A DNA stretch of 64,000 nucleotides from Mucilaginibacter sp. JRF (lineage in GTDB: Bacteria > Bacteroidota > Bacteroidia > Sphingobacteriales > Sphingobacteriaceae). The translations under genes were made by a program, and so were the position numbers. The DNA lies in assembly GCF_015223065.1 (NCBI RefSeq), contig NZ_JADFBY010000001.1:496001-560000 (forward strand), in the 5' to 3' direction. Shown piece by piece: positions 50,030 through 59,033 of this stretch. Position 1 is the first letter of the stretch, and every line of letters starts with the position of its first letter. The notes below the pieces were generated by a model. It saw only the letters and a program-made list of their open reading frames with translations, was not told the DNA's origin and did no database searches.

Positions 50030-51184
50030 TTATTTGCTGCCAACCCATAAGGTGTTGCCAACGTGTTTAAATTTGAGATCAGTTATATCTGTCAGCATCA
50101 TCAAAACATCATCCAACGGTTGTGCCCGCCTTATTTTGCCGCTGTAATGCAAACCGGGTGTTACAGGTGTTTGATATTTGATGTCAAGATCGTACCAGCG
50201 TGCTATCTGGTTTAAAATGTTCTCGATACCGTCTTCCCTAAAGTTGAAGTACCCGTTTTTCCAGGCTATCGTTTTTTGAACATCGGCATTGGTTATATTA
50301 ATATCATTATGCGCGGATATAGCTTGCTGGCCGGGTTTGAGCAACCCCTCTTTTCCATTACTGGCTACCCGGACAGAACCCTCAAGCAGTGTAGTGGCAA
50401 TAGCTCCCTTATTAAAGGTATTTACATTGAATTTTGTACCTAAAACTGTTATCTCAGTTTCAACAACGTTAACCTTAAAGGGTCTTGATGCATCATGAAA
50501 TACTTCAAAGTAAGCTTCGCCTTTCAGCGTAACAATTCGATCAGCAGCATTATCGAATGAAACCGGATAGGTAAGTTCTGATACGTTGTTCAACCACACG
50601 GCAGTACCGTCAGACAGGTTGAGCTTATATGTTTGGCCGGTAGGCACGCTCAAAATATTTTGAGCATTTGGGTTACCGTTGCCGGTATTGTGGTATGTAA
50701 TGGTGTTATTGTTAACTTCTATTTTTGTGCCATCGCTTTCTTTCAGGTTTTTGATGTTCGAGGCCAGATCGATCTTTTTACCGTCAGACAGGGTGAGCAT
50801 CAGTTTATTTTTCTGATCAGGTAGTGTAGCTGTATTGCTTTTTGTTGTGATGTTATTGGGTTTAACCGAGCGCACAAAATAAATACCCACAGCCATCAAC
50901 AACATCGCGGCTATACCCGCGGCACTCCAGGCCATCCATTTAGGTTTGGTGCTTTGATGAATTGGCACAGTATTATTTGCCTGGTATTCTACATTAAGTA
51001 TGTTGATATTTATTCGCTCGAGCATCAAGGCTTCAAGTGCTTGTTTCCTGTGGCTGTCCAGCAGTTCATCCGGATCACTTTCGGCATCGTATGAGTAATA
51101 CCATTCATCAAGCCTAAGCATTTCTTCAACGGTACATTTACCATCAAAAAATTTATTAATAAGTTCAGTAATGTCGCTGTTCAT
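50030..51184 (-). CDS. FecR-type anti-sigma factor (PUL 3)
   Basis: A 384-residue inner membrane protein. The N-terminal cytoplasmic part (1-80) should bind the sigma factor, one helix follows (about 84-106, WSAAGIAAMLLMAVGIYFV), then a periplasmic FecR domain (about 180-285, with GQTYKLNLSDGTAVWLNNVS and EAYFEVFHD) and a C-terminal DUF4974-like domain (about 310-382). It is the longer form of the family, with an extra linker after the membrane helix. It lies between sigma and the STN receptor gene. Confidence 0.92.
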   Translation of the reverse strand: MNSDITELINKFFDGKCTVEEMLRLDEWYYSYDAESDPDELLDSHRKQALEALMLERININILNVEYQANNTVPIHQSTKPKWMAWSAAGIAAMLLMAVGIYFVRSVKPNNITTKSNTATLPDQKNKLMLTLSDGKKIDLASNIKNLKESDGTKIEVNNNTITYHNTGNGNPNAQNILSVPTGQTYKLNLSDGTAVWLNNVSELTYPVSFDNAADRIVTLKGEAYFEVFHDASRPFKVNVVETEITVLGTKFNVNTFNKGAIATTLLEGSVRVASNGKEGLLKPGQQAISAHNDINITNADVQKTIAWKNGYFNFREDGIENILNQIARWYDLDIKYQTPVTPGLHYSGKIRRAQPLDDVLMMLTDITDLKFKHVGNTLWVGSK

Positions 51185-51220
51185 ACGTCAGGCAAAAAGG
51201 TGGATATTGGTTTTATAATA

Positions 51221-51254
51221 CTAAGTGCCCGAGAAGGGCATCACCCCTAAACTA
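51221..51254 (-). promoter_or_regulatory. Structured element between ECF sigma and fecR (PUL 3 copy)
   Basis: Minus strand: TTTAGGGGTGATGCCC, then a loop and GGGCA completing a five-base hairpin (51226-51240), followed by CTTAGTATTATAAAACC. The PUL 2 copy at 31932-31965 has the same order of parts (T-rich tract, TTTAGGGG(G)TG, ATGC, hairpin, AT-rich, AAACC), which argues for a shared function rather than chance. Confidence 0.5.
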
Positions 51255-51282
51255 AAAGCATGATTTTTTTTAATTAGGCTGA

Positions 51283-51867
51283 TTAAAACTGAAAGGAGAG
51301 AAGTATAAACAGTAGAGGGGCAAAATCCTTAAGATGGATACGTAATTGAGCCAATGATTTGGTAATGTGATACTCAACCGCTTTTTCTGTAATATTAAGT
51401 TGTTGTGCTATCTCCTTATTGCTTTTATGCTCCTTTCGGCTCAGCCTGAAAACATGCCCCGATTTGGCCGGCAGCTCTTTTAATGCCGCCTCAAAACATT
51501 TATTCAGTTCATCAAAAACAATAATATCCTGGGTATAATTATCAATGTCGATATATCTTGACCGGGTGTTTTCAGTATAATTGCGTTTAACCTGCTCGCC
51601 GCGATAGTATTTAAACACCATGTACTTTACGGCAGTAAATATGTACGATGAAAACGCGCGTTCAACAGTTATCTCCATACGTTTTATCCAGATCATGGTA
51701 AATAGCTCCTGTATTATCTCTTCCACTATTTCTCTTGACTTTACACGCTTATAAGCAACACTGTACAGCTTAGCGAAATAGCGATGATAAAGCAAGTTGA
51801 ATGCTTGCCTGTCGCTATTTTGCAACCTATTAAGCAATTCAATATCATCAATCTCACTAATTTTCAT
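51283..51867 (-). CDS. ECF RNA polymerase sigma factor (PUL 3)
   Basis: A 194-residue FecI-like sigma factor. Region 2 includes FNLLYHRYFAKLYSVAYKRV and EIIQELFTMIWIKR; region 4 includes VFRLSRKEHKSNKEIAQQLN and EKAVEYHITKSLAQLR. Its gene is the first of PUL 3. It should be held by the FecR encoded 98 bases downstream and released on substrate recognition by the STN receptor. Confidence 0.93.
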   Translation of the reverse strand: MKISEIDDIELLNRLQNSDRQAFNLLYHRYFAKLYSVAYKRVKSREIVEEIIQELFTMIWIKRMEITVERAFSSYIFTAVKYMVFKYYRGEQVKRNYTENTRSRYIDIDNYTQDIIVFDELNKCFEAALKELPAKSGHVFRLSRKEHKSNKEIAQQLNITEKAVEYHITKSLAQLRIHLKDFAPLLFILLSFQF

Positions 51868-52700
51868 GTGTACCGATACTTATCACTTTGCAATCAATTA
51901 AAGACATGTTTTATCATCTGAATGGCAGGTTGCCGAAACCAAGATTATTGTTTCGATAAACTGGTTTATTGGCTTCATTAACTGGTGCTTATCGAAAGTT
52001 GCTATGGCTCTTTTCCTGAGTACTATTTAAGTTTGCAAGTAGCTAATAATTAGTTATCAGCCTTATGTACCTTAAGTGAGCCTAAACCCTAAACTCTGAT
52101 GTAAATAAATTTTCAGAGTGCCCCCGGATGTAATTCTGAAAAATGAAGTTTAACTGAAAAGCCGTATACCTTTGCTTAAGCCGGGGCCTGCACCAATTAT
52201 TAATATTGATTTTTTCATTCTCTTGTTTCTTATTGTCAGGCCAAATTTCGACAGCGAGGCCACCGCATGCCTTACGAATAGCAAAGCATCTGTTATGAAT
52301 ATCAAAGATGGGTGGTGTGCAGAGGATTTGAAATTCTCTGTATAATAAATTGATTGTCTAAGAGGCCGCTATAGACAGTGATTACCAGTTAGGCGCTGTG
52401 CAGAGAGATGTATAGGCCTGATACACAAAAGTGTGGTAGATTTATGGGCGGATGTATTTTATAGAACTTTTAGACTGAAATTAAAAAAATGCCATAAATC
52501 AACGATTTATAGCGTTTTGAACTCATTTAGACCTGTTTCAGTGGAGCCGGACGCAGTAAGAAAATATAGCTGATGATATGAATGATTGCTTGACTCAATG
52601 GCCATTTAGTAATCAGATTAAGAAAAAAAATATGTTATTTAATGATATAAGTCTACACTTAATAGCGAACTGAGTGTGAAGTTTGTTGTATTAAAAAAGT
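51868..52700. other. 833-base gene-poor gap
   Basis: This should include the promoter of the PUL 3 sigma gene at its left side and of the protease-like gene at its right. I see no intact gene. It holds an SDR remnant (52150-52218) and an AT-rich right half with a small ATAAATC/GATTTAT inverted repeat. The content suggests an old deletion or insertion scar. Confidence 0.5.
52150..52218 (-). pseudogene. Truncated N-terminus of a short-chain dehydrogenase (SDR)
   Basis: Twenty-two codons from an ATG at 52218 read MKKSILIIGAGPGLSKG and then IRLFS before TAA. This is a near-perfect SDR start: first beta strand plus the glycine-rich dinucleotide-binding loop. The rest of the enzyme is missing, and no continuation is seen in other frames. 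It is best explained as the surviving end of a deleted gene. Confidence 0.6.
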
Positions 52701-53654
52701 ATGTCAAACTACAGAATAACCATTTGGCTGGTCAGCTTATTGATATTGAATTCAGTATCCGTTTTGCAGGCCCAGGTATTTGAAAAGACACCTGAGTTGC
52801 ATGGCGATACGGTTGTATTTCCTATTAGCCTAATTAATGTATATCCTTTTATTTCGGGCAACGTTAATGGTGTTGAGGGCAAGTTTATGTTTGATACAGG
52901 TTATCGAACTTCTATGGCTCTTAATGATAATTATATCAAACTGCCTAACAAGAGATCGAAAAGCAGCGGTAGTACCGGCAGCGGGCAAACCTTTGTAACC
53001 AACACCAATGATACGATACGGGAGGTGCGGTTAGCGAACGGTATCACTTACCGTAACCTGGAAAATATCTCCAGCGCGAATTATGATTTTATACAGAAGA
53101 ACATTACGACAGACTTTCTCGGCTTTATCGGCCACGATTTTTTTCAGGGTTATCTGTTTAAGCTGGATTATCAGCACAGGAAGGTCACTTTTTACAGATC
53201 CACAGCGGAACGCAGCCAGTCAAAGGATTTTCTAAAGAATGAGAAGGTATTGGCTGTTATCGATTTTGAGATCAGGAAATTGGCAAACCATCCGTTTGTT
53301 AAACTAAATATTGATGGGGTGAATGTTATTGGAGCGTTTGATACAGGACAAAATGGTTTGTTGCAATTAGATGCTCCGTCTGCTGAGTTACTTAAACGCC
53401 GAGGTTCGGTTTTAGCATCCGGTAAAGACAGTTACGGCGACACCTTGCTTAACATTAAAAACATTACCATAGACGGAAAACTAAAAACCACCTTAAAAGG
53501 AGTGGAGTTGGCTCATCTTAAAGCCACCCAACTTGAGCGTGAAAAGTCCGGAATTACCGAGTCTAACCTGATGAACATCGGTTACCGGTTCCTTGCGCAG
53601 TATAAAACCGTTTGGGATTATGCTCATCAAAAGATCTACGTTTTGGAATATTGA
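52701..53654 (+). CDS. Secreted two-DTG retropepsin-like aspartic protease-like protein
   Basis: A 317-residue protein with a signal peptide (residues 1-25, ending LQAQ). It carries two aspartic-protease active-site motifs in one chain: FMFDTGYRTSM (Asp about 65) and GAFDTGQNGLLQL (Asp about 214), each after a strand like PFISGNVNGVEGKF or HPFVKLNIDGVNVIG. Retropepsin-like enzymes usually dimerise; a duplicated chain could form the site alone, as in pepsins. GFIGHDFFQGYLFKLDYQHRKVTF, after the first lobe, is typical of bacterial aspartyl-protease-like proteins. Substrate unknown. It heads a cluster with a lipoprotein and a LytS/LytTR pair. Confidence 0.75.
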   Translation: MSNYRITIWLVSLLILNSVSVLQAQVFEKTPELHGDTVVFPISLINVYPFISGNVNGVEGKFMFDTGYRTSMALNDNYIKLPNKRSKSSGSTGSGQTFVTNTNDTIREVRLANGITYRNLENISSANYDFIQKNITTDFLGFIGHDFFQGYLFKLDYQHRKVTFYRSTAERSQSKDFLKNEKVLAVIDFEIRKLANHPFVKLNIDGVNVIGAFDTGQNGLLQLDAPSAELLKRRGSVLASGKDSYGDTLLNIKNITIDGKLKTTLKGVELAHLKATQLEREKSGITESNLMNIGYRFLAQYKTVWDYAHQKIYVLEY

Positions 53655-53722
53655 TCAAGAGTGTAGGTCAATAGTATAATACAAGGTTTCACATATACAA
53701 AACGCCCGTTCGTGTAATAGAA

Positions 53723-53753
53723 TTTCATGCCTCTTAAGGTCATTTTACATTTG
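53723..53753 (+). promoter_or_regulatory. Candidate promoter of the small lipoprotein gene
   Basis: TTTC, 19 bases, TACATTTG: a good fit to the Bacteroidota -33/-7 pattern. A start site near 53760 lies downstream of the ATG at 53727 and so supports the start at 53847. Confidence 0.45.
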
Positions 53754-53846
53754 TTTCATGGTTTTAGTGGCAGGTTTAATAACATATCCCTGCCCGAGAA
53801 GATCACATTAACATCTATTACATCACCATTTAAAGAAACAAGTAAA

Positions 53847-54254
53847 ATGAAAAAGTCAACATCAATTTTAATGATCGCTATCCTGTTTATGGGATTTTTA
53901 GCGGCGTGTTCAACACCATCTTATTTCGGGAAAACTTATTCACCTACTGACAATGTAGACGTTTATCTGGATAAGGCGGATGTAAAGCAAAATTACACCA
54001 CCATGGGGTCTACCAAGGTAGCCAAAGGCTTTAGTTCATTGGAGGCCGCCCAGCAAAAAGTGATAGAACTGGGTAAAGCCAAAGGAGCAGACGGTGTGAT
54101 CATGAATCTTAGTGAAGATGTGGTTAGCACCCAGCAAACCGGAACGGGCGTTGCTACCCAAACTAAAAAGAAGAATGTTATTGGCACATCATCCTCAACA
54201 ACAACGGATATAAAACAGAAAAATATAACCGCTACCTTCATTAAATACCAATAA
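53847..54254 (+). CDS. Small lipoprotein of unknown function
   Basis: A 135-residue lipoprotein (MKKSTSILMIAILFMG, lipobox LAAC). A longer frame from 53727 exists, but the promoter box inside it and the clean signal at 53847 favour the short form. After the lipobox comes an alpha/beta segment, VDVYLDKADVKQNYTTMGST and EAAQQKVIELGKAKGADGVI, resembling small YbjQ/heavy-metal-binding-like or DUF-type outer membrane lipoproteins in Bacteroidota, then a Thr/Gln/Lys-rich tail. I cannot assign a function. It is directly followed by the LytS/LytTR pair. Confidence 0.65.
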   Translation: MKKSTSILMIAILFMGFLAACSTPSYFGKTYSPTDNVDVYLDKADVKQNYTTMGSTKVAKGFSSLEAAQQKVIELGKAKGADGVIMNLSEDVVSTQQTGTGVATQTKKKNVIGTSSSTTTDIKQKNITATFIKYQ

Positions 54255-54313
54255 GGGCGACACTTAATTAAAAACTTTGTTGTTATAGGTATCAGCAACG
54301 TAAATCAGGTAGC

Positions 54314-55384
54314 ATGGTTAAATTGGTTATAAAGTTCTTTAAAGCAAATGGCAGTCGGTTATTATTACTTACCATGTTCTCGCTATTTATTTATAGCTTG
54401 TTCTTTACGCTGTCCTATGTGGTTAACCCTGAGCAAACAGCAAAGAATTTTGCCGGGCGGGCAGGCTTTCCGTTAAACATACTAACGTTTTTGTTAGAGT
54501 CGGTAATAACTCATTATATTCTGATATTTGAGGTAATACTGCCAGCCATGCACAAGCAACGCAGTTATCAACGTGTTGTGATTATAGCGTTGTTGCTGTT
54601 TGCAATAAAGTTTACACTGAATTACAGTAATTATTTATACGAGTACAGGAACGGTAATGATAATTCTGCCGATGGGGTATTATCTAATGATAGTTTAGGC
54701 TGGGTGCTCATCATTTCTTATTTATTTACCCTGATAAGCAGTTTTTCGGTAGCCCTTTTGTTTGAGTGGGTGCATAAGGATAAGCAGCGTATTATGCTTG
54801 AAAAGCAAAAAACCGAGGCCGAACTCAGCGCGTTAAAGCATCAGATAAATCCGCATTTTTTGTTTAACTCGTTGAGCTTTATTTACGGCAAGGTTTTTAA
54901 GCTGGATAAAGAAACGGCTGATTCTGTACTGATCCTGGCCAATATTATGCGCTATGCCCTGGGCAAAAGTCCCGACGGCAAGGTGAATATTATGGACGAA
55001 CTGGAGCACATGAAAAATGTTATGGAGATCAATCAGCGGCGCCATAATAATGGATTAAACATAAGTTATCACGAACAGATAGACGATCAATCCATAAGTA
55101 TACTCCCGCTGATACTCATCACCCTGGTTGAAAACGCCTTTAAACACGGTGATCTGCATGATCCGGCTCATCCGCTGGTTATCCGGGTAGATACAAGCGT
55201 TAATGAACTGTCTTTTGATATTAGAAATAAGAAGGGCAAGGGTATCAAAGAGTTATCAAACGGGATAGGGCTTCAAAACATTCGCCAGCAACTTAAGTTA
55301 ACCTATGGCAAGCAGAGCTCCTTTTTGGTGGAAGAAAACGACATCTGTTTTAATGTATCATTAAAAATAACATTTGCTGTATGA
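54314..55384 (+). CDS. LytS-type sensor histidine kinase
   Basis: A 356-residue inner membrane kinase of the LytS/YpdA family. Four helices (about 15-40, 55-78, 88-105, 128-150) form the sensor, then a short coiled linker, then the His_kinase domain with His181 in HQINPHFLFNSL and the ATPase boxes LVENAFKHG and LSNGIGLQNIRQQL. The gene overlaps the following response regulator gene by four bases (ATGA), so the two are coupled. In this family the signal is often membrane or cell-wall state; nothing here names it. The preceding lipoprotein and protease-like genes are plausible targets. Confidence 0.92.
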   Translation: MVKLVIKFFKANGSRLLLLTMFSLFIYSLFFTLSYVVNPEQTAKNFAGRAGFPLNILTFLLESVITHYILIFEVILPAMHKQRSYQRVVIIALLLFAIKFTLNYSNYLYEYRNGNDNSADGVLSNDSLGWVLIISYLFTLISSFSVALLFEWVHKDKQRIMLEKQKTEAELSALKHQINPHFLFNSLSFIYGKVFKLDKETADSVLILANIMRYALGKSPDGKVNIMDELEHMKNVMEINQRRHNNGLNISYHEQIDDQSISILPLILITLVENAFKHGDLHDPAHPLVIRVDTSVNELSFDIRNKKGKGIKELSNGIGLQNIRQQLKLTYGKQSSFLVEENDICFNVSLKITFAV

Positions 55385-56118
55385 TAGATTGCATCATAAT
55401 TGATGATGAGCAGCATGCCATCGATCTGCTTGTAGAGCATATTAGCCAGGTGCACTTTTTGCGTGTGGTAGGCACTGCAACCAATCCAATAAAAGGTTTG
55501 GAAATGATTGCTGACCTGAAACCCGGTTTGATATTTTTAGATGTGCAGATGCCGCAACTTACCGGTATAGAAATGCTTAAGCTGATAGGCAAAGACAGCC
55601 ATATTATCATGACCACTGCCTATAAAGAATACGCGCTTGAGGGCTTTGAGCACGCCGTAGTTGATTATTTGTTGAAACCCGTACAGTTTCTCCGTTTTCT
55701 GAAAGCGGTTAACAGGTTATGGACCATTCATAATAGTTCTCGGGCTGGAGCTGATCAGGATTACTACGTGTTTGTAAAAACAGAACAAAAAGGCAAGTTG
55801 CTGAAGATCGATTCGCGCAGGATCACTTACATTGAAGGTTTGGGTAATTATGCCGTTATCCACATGGACGATCAGCGTAATATTACGGCCTATCTTAAAT
55901 TAAAGGAACTGGCAGATCACCTGTCCGCTTTGGGTTTTGTACGCATACATAAATCGTTTATTATTTCGCTGAGTCATTTAACCGCGGTAGAGGGAAACAT
56001 GGTGCGAATAATGAACCAAACCGAACCCATAACCATTGGCGAAGCTTACCGCAAGGAGTTTTTTGAGTTGATCAATGCCAAACTGCTTTCTATGCCGCCG
56101 GATAACACGGTTAATTAA
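55381..56118 (+). CDS. LytTR response regulator
   Basis: A 245-residue regulator: receiver (1-120) with acid pair Asp8-Asp9, phosphoacceptor Asp54 (IFLDVQMP), Thr at about 78-79 and Lys99 (LLKP), then a LytTR DNA-binding domain (about 128-230) with ITYIEGLGNYAVIH and RIHKSFIISLSHL. It works with the LytS kinase whose stop overlaps its start. LytTR proteins bind direct repeats upstream of targets; no such repeat pair was placed here. Confidence 0.93.
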   Translation: MIDCIIIDDEQHAIDLLVEHISQVHFLRVVGTATNPIKGLEMIADLKPGLIFLDVQMPQLTGIEMLKLIGKDSHIIMTTAYKEYALEGFEHAVVDYLLKPVQFLRFLKAVNRLWTIHNSSRAGADQDYYVFVKTEQKGKLLKIDSRRITYIEGLGNYAVIHMDDQRNITAYLKLKELADHLSALGFVRIHKSFIISLSHLTAVEGNMVRIMNQTEPITIGEAYRKEFFELINAKLLSMPPDNTVN

Positions 56119-56266
56119 TGGCGCCAAATCTGTTGAAGACTTTAAGCCCGGCATCAATAATACATATATTTTTAATATAAAGTTTGCTTTGGGTTGCCCT
56201 AAAAGTTGCCTGGCTATACCATGAACGGTAGTTGTGGTTACCAAAGCATCATTAAATACAAATAAC

Positions 56267-56995
56267 ATGAAAAATATAACACATAGACAATTACAGTTAA
56301 AAAGCTGCATCATGTCGGGATGTATCATCTTAACTGTGCTCATTGCATCTGCAATAAACGCCTCGGCACAAAAGGCCGTGGTAGATAGTGTATTCTCTAA
56401 ACATGGCCTCGATCAATTTATTCTCGATCCGGCTAATTTCAGGCTGCCGGTCGATCACGCGTTTGATCTGAAAGAATCGACAATAACTGCCGGTACTACT
56501 AAAGTTATTGAAGCCAAATTTGATCCATCACATCCACCCAAAGATCAGTGGACGGTAGTTTCTGTTGATGGTAAGTCGCCATCCTTGTACGAGAGTAATA
56601 CATTTCGCAACACAAAAGCTAAGCAAGCGGTAGATAAACCGGATGATAAAACTTATAAGATCGAAAGCGAATCGGCTGATAAGTTGGTTATTAGTTACAA
56701 GCTGGAAGCCAAATCAATTCCCAGGGAAACAGACTTTTTAAAAGATTGCAGGGTATACATGGCCATCGATCTTAAAACAAAGCATCTGTCGCAATTACAA
56801 CTGTTAAATGAAAAGCCGGTTAAAGTTGGCCCACTTCAGGCTAAAAAGTTTGAATTGGTAACAAAGTATACTTACAATGAAACCACTAAACGTTACCTGC
56901 CCGCAAGTGATAACTTAATTTTAGATGCTGAGTTTTTGAAAAAGGCCGTAACAACACAAATAAAAACTGAATACTCCAATTACATCAAAAAGTAA
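56267..56995 (+). CDS. Secreted protein of unknown function
   Basis: A 242-residue protein from the ATG at 56267 (the upstream ATG at 56234 would place 11 residues before the signal). Signal peptide: MKNITHRQLQLKSC to ASAQ (about residue 35). The mature part looks like a beta-rich periplasmic protein with repeated Lys/Asp-rich segments (TVVSVDGKSPSLYESNTF, ADKLVISYKLEAKSI, RVYMAIDLKTKHLSQLQ). I recognise no family. It follows the LytS/LytTR pair after 148 bases and might be a target of it. Confidence 0.6.
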   Translation: MKNITHRQLQLKSCIMSGCIILTVLIASAINASAQKAVVDSVFSKHGLDQFILDPANFRLPVDHAFDLKESTITAGTTKVIEAKFDPSHPPKDQWTVVSVDGKSPSLYESNTFRNTKAKQAVDKPDDKTYKIESESADKLVISYKLEAKSIPRETDFLKDCRVYMAIDLKTKHLSQLQLLNEKPVKVGPLQAKKFELVTKYTYNETTKRYLPASDNLILDAEFLKKAVTTQIKTEYSNYIKK

Positions 56996-57015
56996 ATTAA
57001 ATGTGTCATCATGCG

Positions 57016-57873
57016 TTACTGATACATAGCCATAAATGCCTGTAAAACTGCTGAAGGAGCGGTATCCTTCCTGAAAATCAATACTGTGTTCATGGTTCCT
57101 AATTGCTTATTAAGGCTTTGCGTTCTTATCTTTCGGCCCGAATAATAATTTGAAACCACTTCTTCAGGCAATAAGGTAATACCAAGGCCAGCCTCTACAA
57201 AGTTGATGATACCTTCAATGGAGTTTAATACGGTGCTCTTGTAGTTTAATATACCTTTTGAGCTTAGCCATGATTCCAGCCGTGCCCGGAATACACAGCC
57301 CTCCGCGAAAACAACAATCTTTAAAGGTTGAGCAGATAGCAGGTCTTTGAGTTCCGGGCCTTGGGCAGAACTTAGTATCACCAGTTGTTCTTCCATTACG
57401 CTGATCTGGTCAAGGCCGTTGATGTTAATAGGAGCGGGTACAAACGCGGCATCCAGTTCGTAATTCAATACATCATCAATCAATGCATTTCTCATCCCTG
57501 ATTTAAATTCCAGTTCAACGTCAGGGTATTTGTCTTCAAATTGCTTGAGAATTTCGGGAGCCTTTAAGGCCATTGTGGTTTCAATACAGCCAATTTTTAA
57601 ACTCCCAGCAACAGTATTAGTATTCATTACGCTGGCCTTCGCTTCCGCCAAAAGATGCCCTATCTGTTTGCAGTACTGCATCAGTATCTTCCCTGCGGAT
57701 GTAAGTTCAACCTTGCGCGATTTCCGGGAAAATAATTCGGCGCCAAATTCTTCTTCCAGGCTTTTTATCCTGGCCGTTACGTTCGATTGAACGGTGAACA
57801 TAGCCGTAGCAGCTTTAGTAAAGCTACCCGTAGCGGCTACGGCTTCAAAAATTTTTAGATCGTTAGTATTCAT
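57016..57873 (-). CDS. LysR-family transcriptional regulator
   Basis: A 285-residue LysR-type regulator from the ATG at 57873 (a second ATG at 57885 adds four residues). The winged HTH covers about 1-60: LKIFEAVAATGSFTKAATAM, then VQSNVTARIKSLEEEFGAEL and LFSRKSRKVELTSAG. The effector domain (about 90-285) has the two-lobe periplasmic-binding fold with GCIETTMALKAPEIL. It is divergent from the alpha/beta hydrolase gene, with a dyad between them, the usual layout for a LysR regulator and its target. Effector unknown. Confidence 0.9.
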   Translation of the reverse strand: MNTNDLKIFEAVAATGSFTKAATAMFTVQSNVTARIKSLEEEFGAELFSRKSRKVELTSAGKILMQYCKQIGHLLAEAKASVMNTNTVAGSLKIGCIETTMALKAPEILKQFEDKYPDVELEFKSGMRNALIDDVLNYELDAAFVPAPININGLDQISVMEEQLVILSSAQGPELKDLLSAQPLKIVVFAEGCVFRARLESWLSSKGILNYKSTVLNSIEGIINFVEAGLGITLLPEEVVSNYYSGRKIRTQSLNKQLGTMNTVLIFRKDTAPSAVLQAFMAMYQ

Positions 57874-57905
57874 TCTTATAATCATTAAAAGTGATTTATA
57901 ATATC

Positions 57906-57948
57906 ATTATTAATCGTTTTTAATAATTAAATATAGCGCTTAATTTTG
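57906..57948 (+). promoter_or_regulatory. LysR operator dyad overlapping the hydrolase promoter
   Basis: ATTATTAA and TTAATAAT are exact inverted repeats with a six-base spacer (57906-57927). A promoter overlaps them: TTTT at 57917-57920, 20 bases, TAATTTTG at 57941-57948, with the hydrolase ATG 20 bases further on. Confidence 0.5.
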
Positions 57949-57968
57949 ATTGAAAGAAATAAAAAGCA

Positions 57969-58943
57969 ATGAAAAAAATAACAAGTAAGCTGATTGCAGG
58001 TTTTGCACTTGCAGCATTAATAGCCGGGAAATCAGCAGCGCAATCAAACACTAATAGCTTAAATAACAATACCATGGAAAATACATCAATTCATTACCGC
58101 ACCACTAAAGTAAACGGTTTAAATATTTTTTACAGGGAGGCTGGCAAAGCTGAGGCTCCAACTATTCTTTTACTGCACGGCTATCCTACATCATCTCATA
58201 TGTTCAGGAATCTTATTCCGATACTAAAAGAGAAGTATCATGTTATCGCCCCTGATCTTCCGGGTTTCGGTTATTCAGACGCGCCTGATCATCAATCATT
58301 CATTTATACTTTTGATAACGTTGCGGGCACGGTTCAGCAGTTTATTGATCAGTTAGGCTTAAAGCGTTTTGCCATATACATTTTTGATTATGGAGCACCT
58401 GTGGGTTTGAGGATTGCCCTGGCTAACCCTGAAAAGATAACCGGCATCATATCACAAAACGGGAATGCTTATGAAGAAGGACTGAGCCATGAGTGGAACC
58501 TAATACAGAAATACTGGAAAGATCCATCTCAGGTTAATAGAGAAGCGTTAAGAGATTTTGTTTCGGAAAAGGCCACTTGGTTCCAATATCATGAAGGAGT
58601 ATCAGACCCATCATTAATTGCTCCCGAAGCCTATATACTTGACCAGCATTTTTTAGACAGGCCGGGCAACATAGAAATACAACTCGATCTGGTAAAAGAT
58701 TACAGAACCAATCTGGCGCTGTATCCTAAATTTCACGAATATTTCAAAAAGTATCAGCCTAAAGCATTATTAGTTTGGGGTAATAAAGATCCGTATTTTT
58801 TGCCTGCCGGAGCATGTGCGTATCAACAAGATCTGCACGATACCAAACTAAAGTTCTATGATACCGGCCATTTCGCGTTGGAAACCAACGCCAAAGAGAT
58901 AGGGGCTGATATTCTTGAGTTTATGGCTACTTTGCCAAGATAA
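57969..58943 (+). CDS. Secreted alpha/beta hydrolase (epoxide hydrolase / dehalogenase-like)
   Basis: A 324-residue alpha/beta hydrolase with a signal peptide (ending SAAQ, about residue 25), which is unusual for this branch. The oxyanion motif is HGYPTSSHMF (about 70-79), the nucleophile elbow is FDYGAPVG with Asp140, and the triad is completed by Asp274 (GNKDPYF) and His301 (TGHFALE). An Asp nucleophile points to haloalkane dehalogenase or epoxide hydrolase chemistry rather than an esterase. Its promoter overlaps a dyad next to the divergent LysR gene. Substrate unknown. Confidence 0.85.
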   Translation: MKKITSKLIAGFALAALIAGKSAAQSNTNSLNNNTMENTSIHYRTTKVNGLNIFYREAGKAEAPTILLLHGYPTSSHMFRNLIPILKEKYHVIAPDLPGFGYSDAPDHQSFIYTFDNVAGTVQQFIDQLGLKRFAIYIFDYGAPVGLRIALANPEKITGIISQNGNAYEEGLSHEWNLIQKYWKDPSQVNREALRDFVSEKATWFQYHEGVSDPSLIAPEAYILDQHFLDRPGNIEIQLDLVKDYRTNLALYPKFHEYFKKYQPKALLVWGNKDPYFLPAGACAYQQDLHDTKLKFYDTGHFALETNAKEIGADILEFMATLPR

Positions 58944-58980
58944 ATATCGGTAGCTTAAAAGATCAATATCTATACAAAAT

Positions 58981-59002
58981 AGGCCGCATTTATCCGCGGC
59001 CT
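58981..59002. terminator. Terminator between the hydrolase and RidA-like genes
   Basis: AGGCCGC and GCGGCCT form a seven-base stem with T-rich tails on both strands (GTTTTGT; ATTTTGT), suiting two convergent genes. Confidence 0.6.
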
Positions 59003-59033
59003 GTTTTGTATTAGCCTGTTAGTTTAAAACAGA

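Noticed and set aside
52494..52510. ATAAATC-AAC-GATTTAT repeat as an integrase attachment site
   Set aside because: No integrase gene, tRNA or matching second copy is visible; seven-base arms in AT-rich DNA are expected by chance.
53727..53846. Upstream in-frame extension of the small lipoprotein gene
   Set aside because: It contains a promoter-like box and would bury the lipoprotein signal 40 residues inside the protein.
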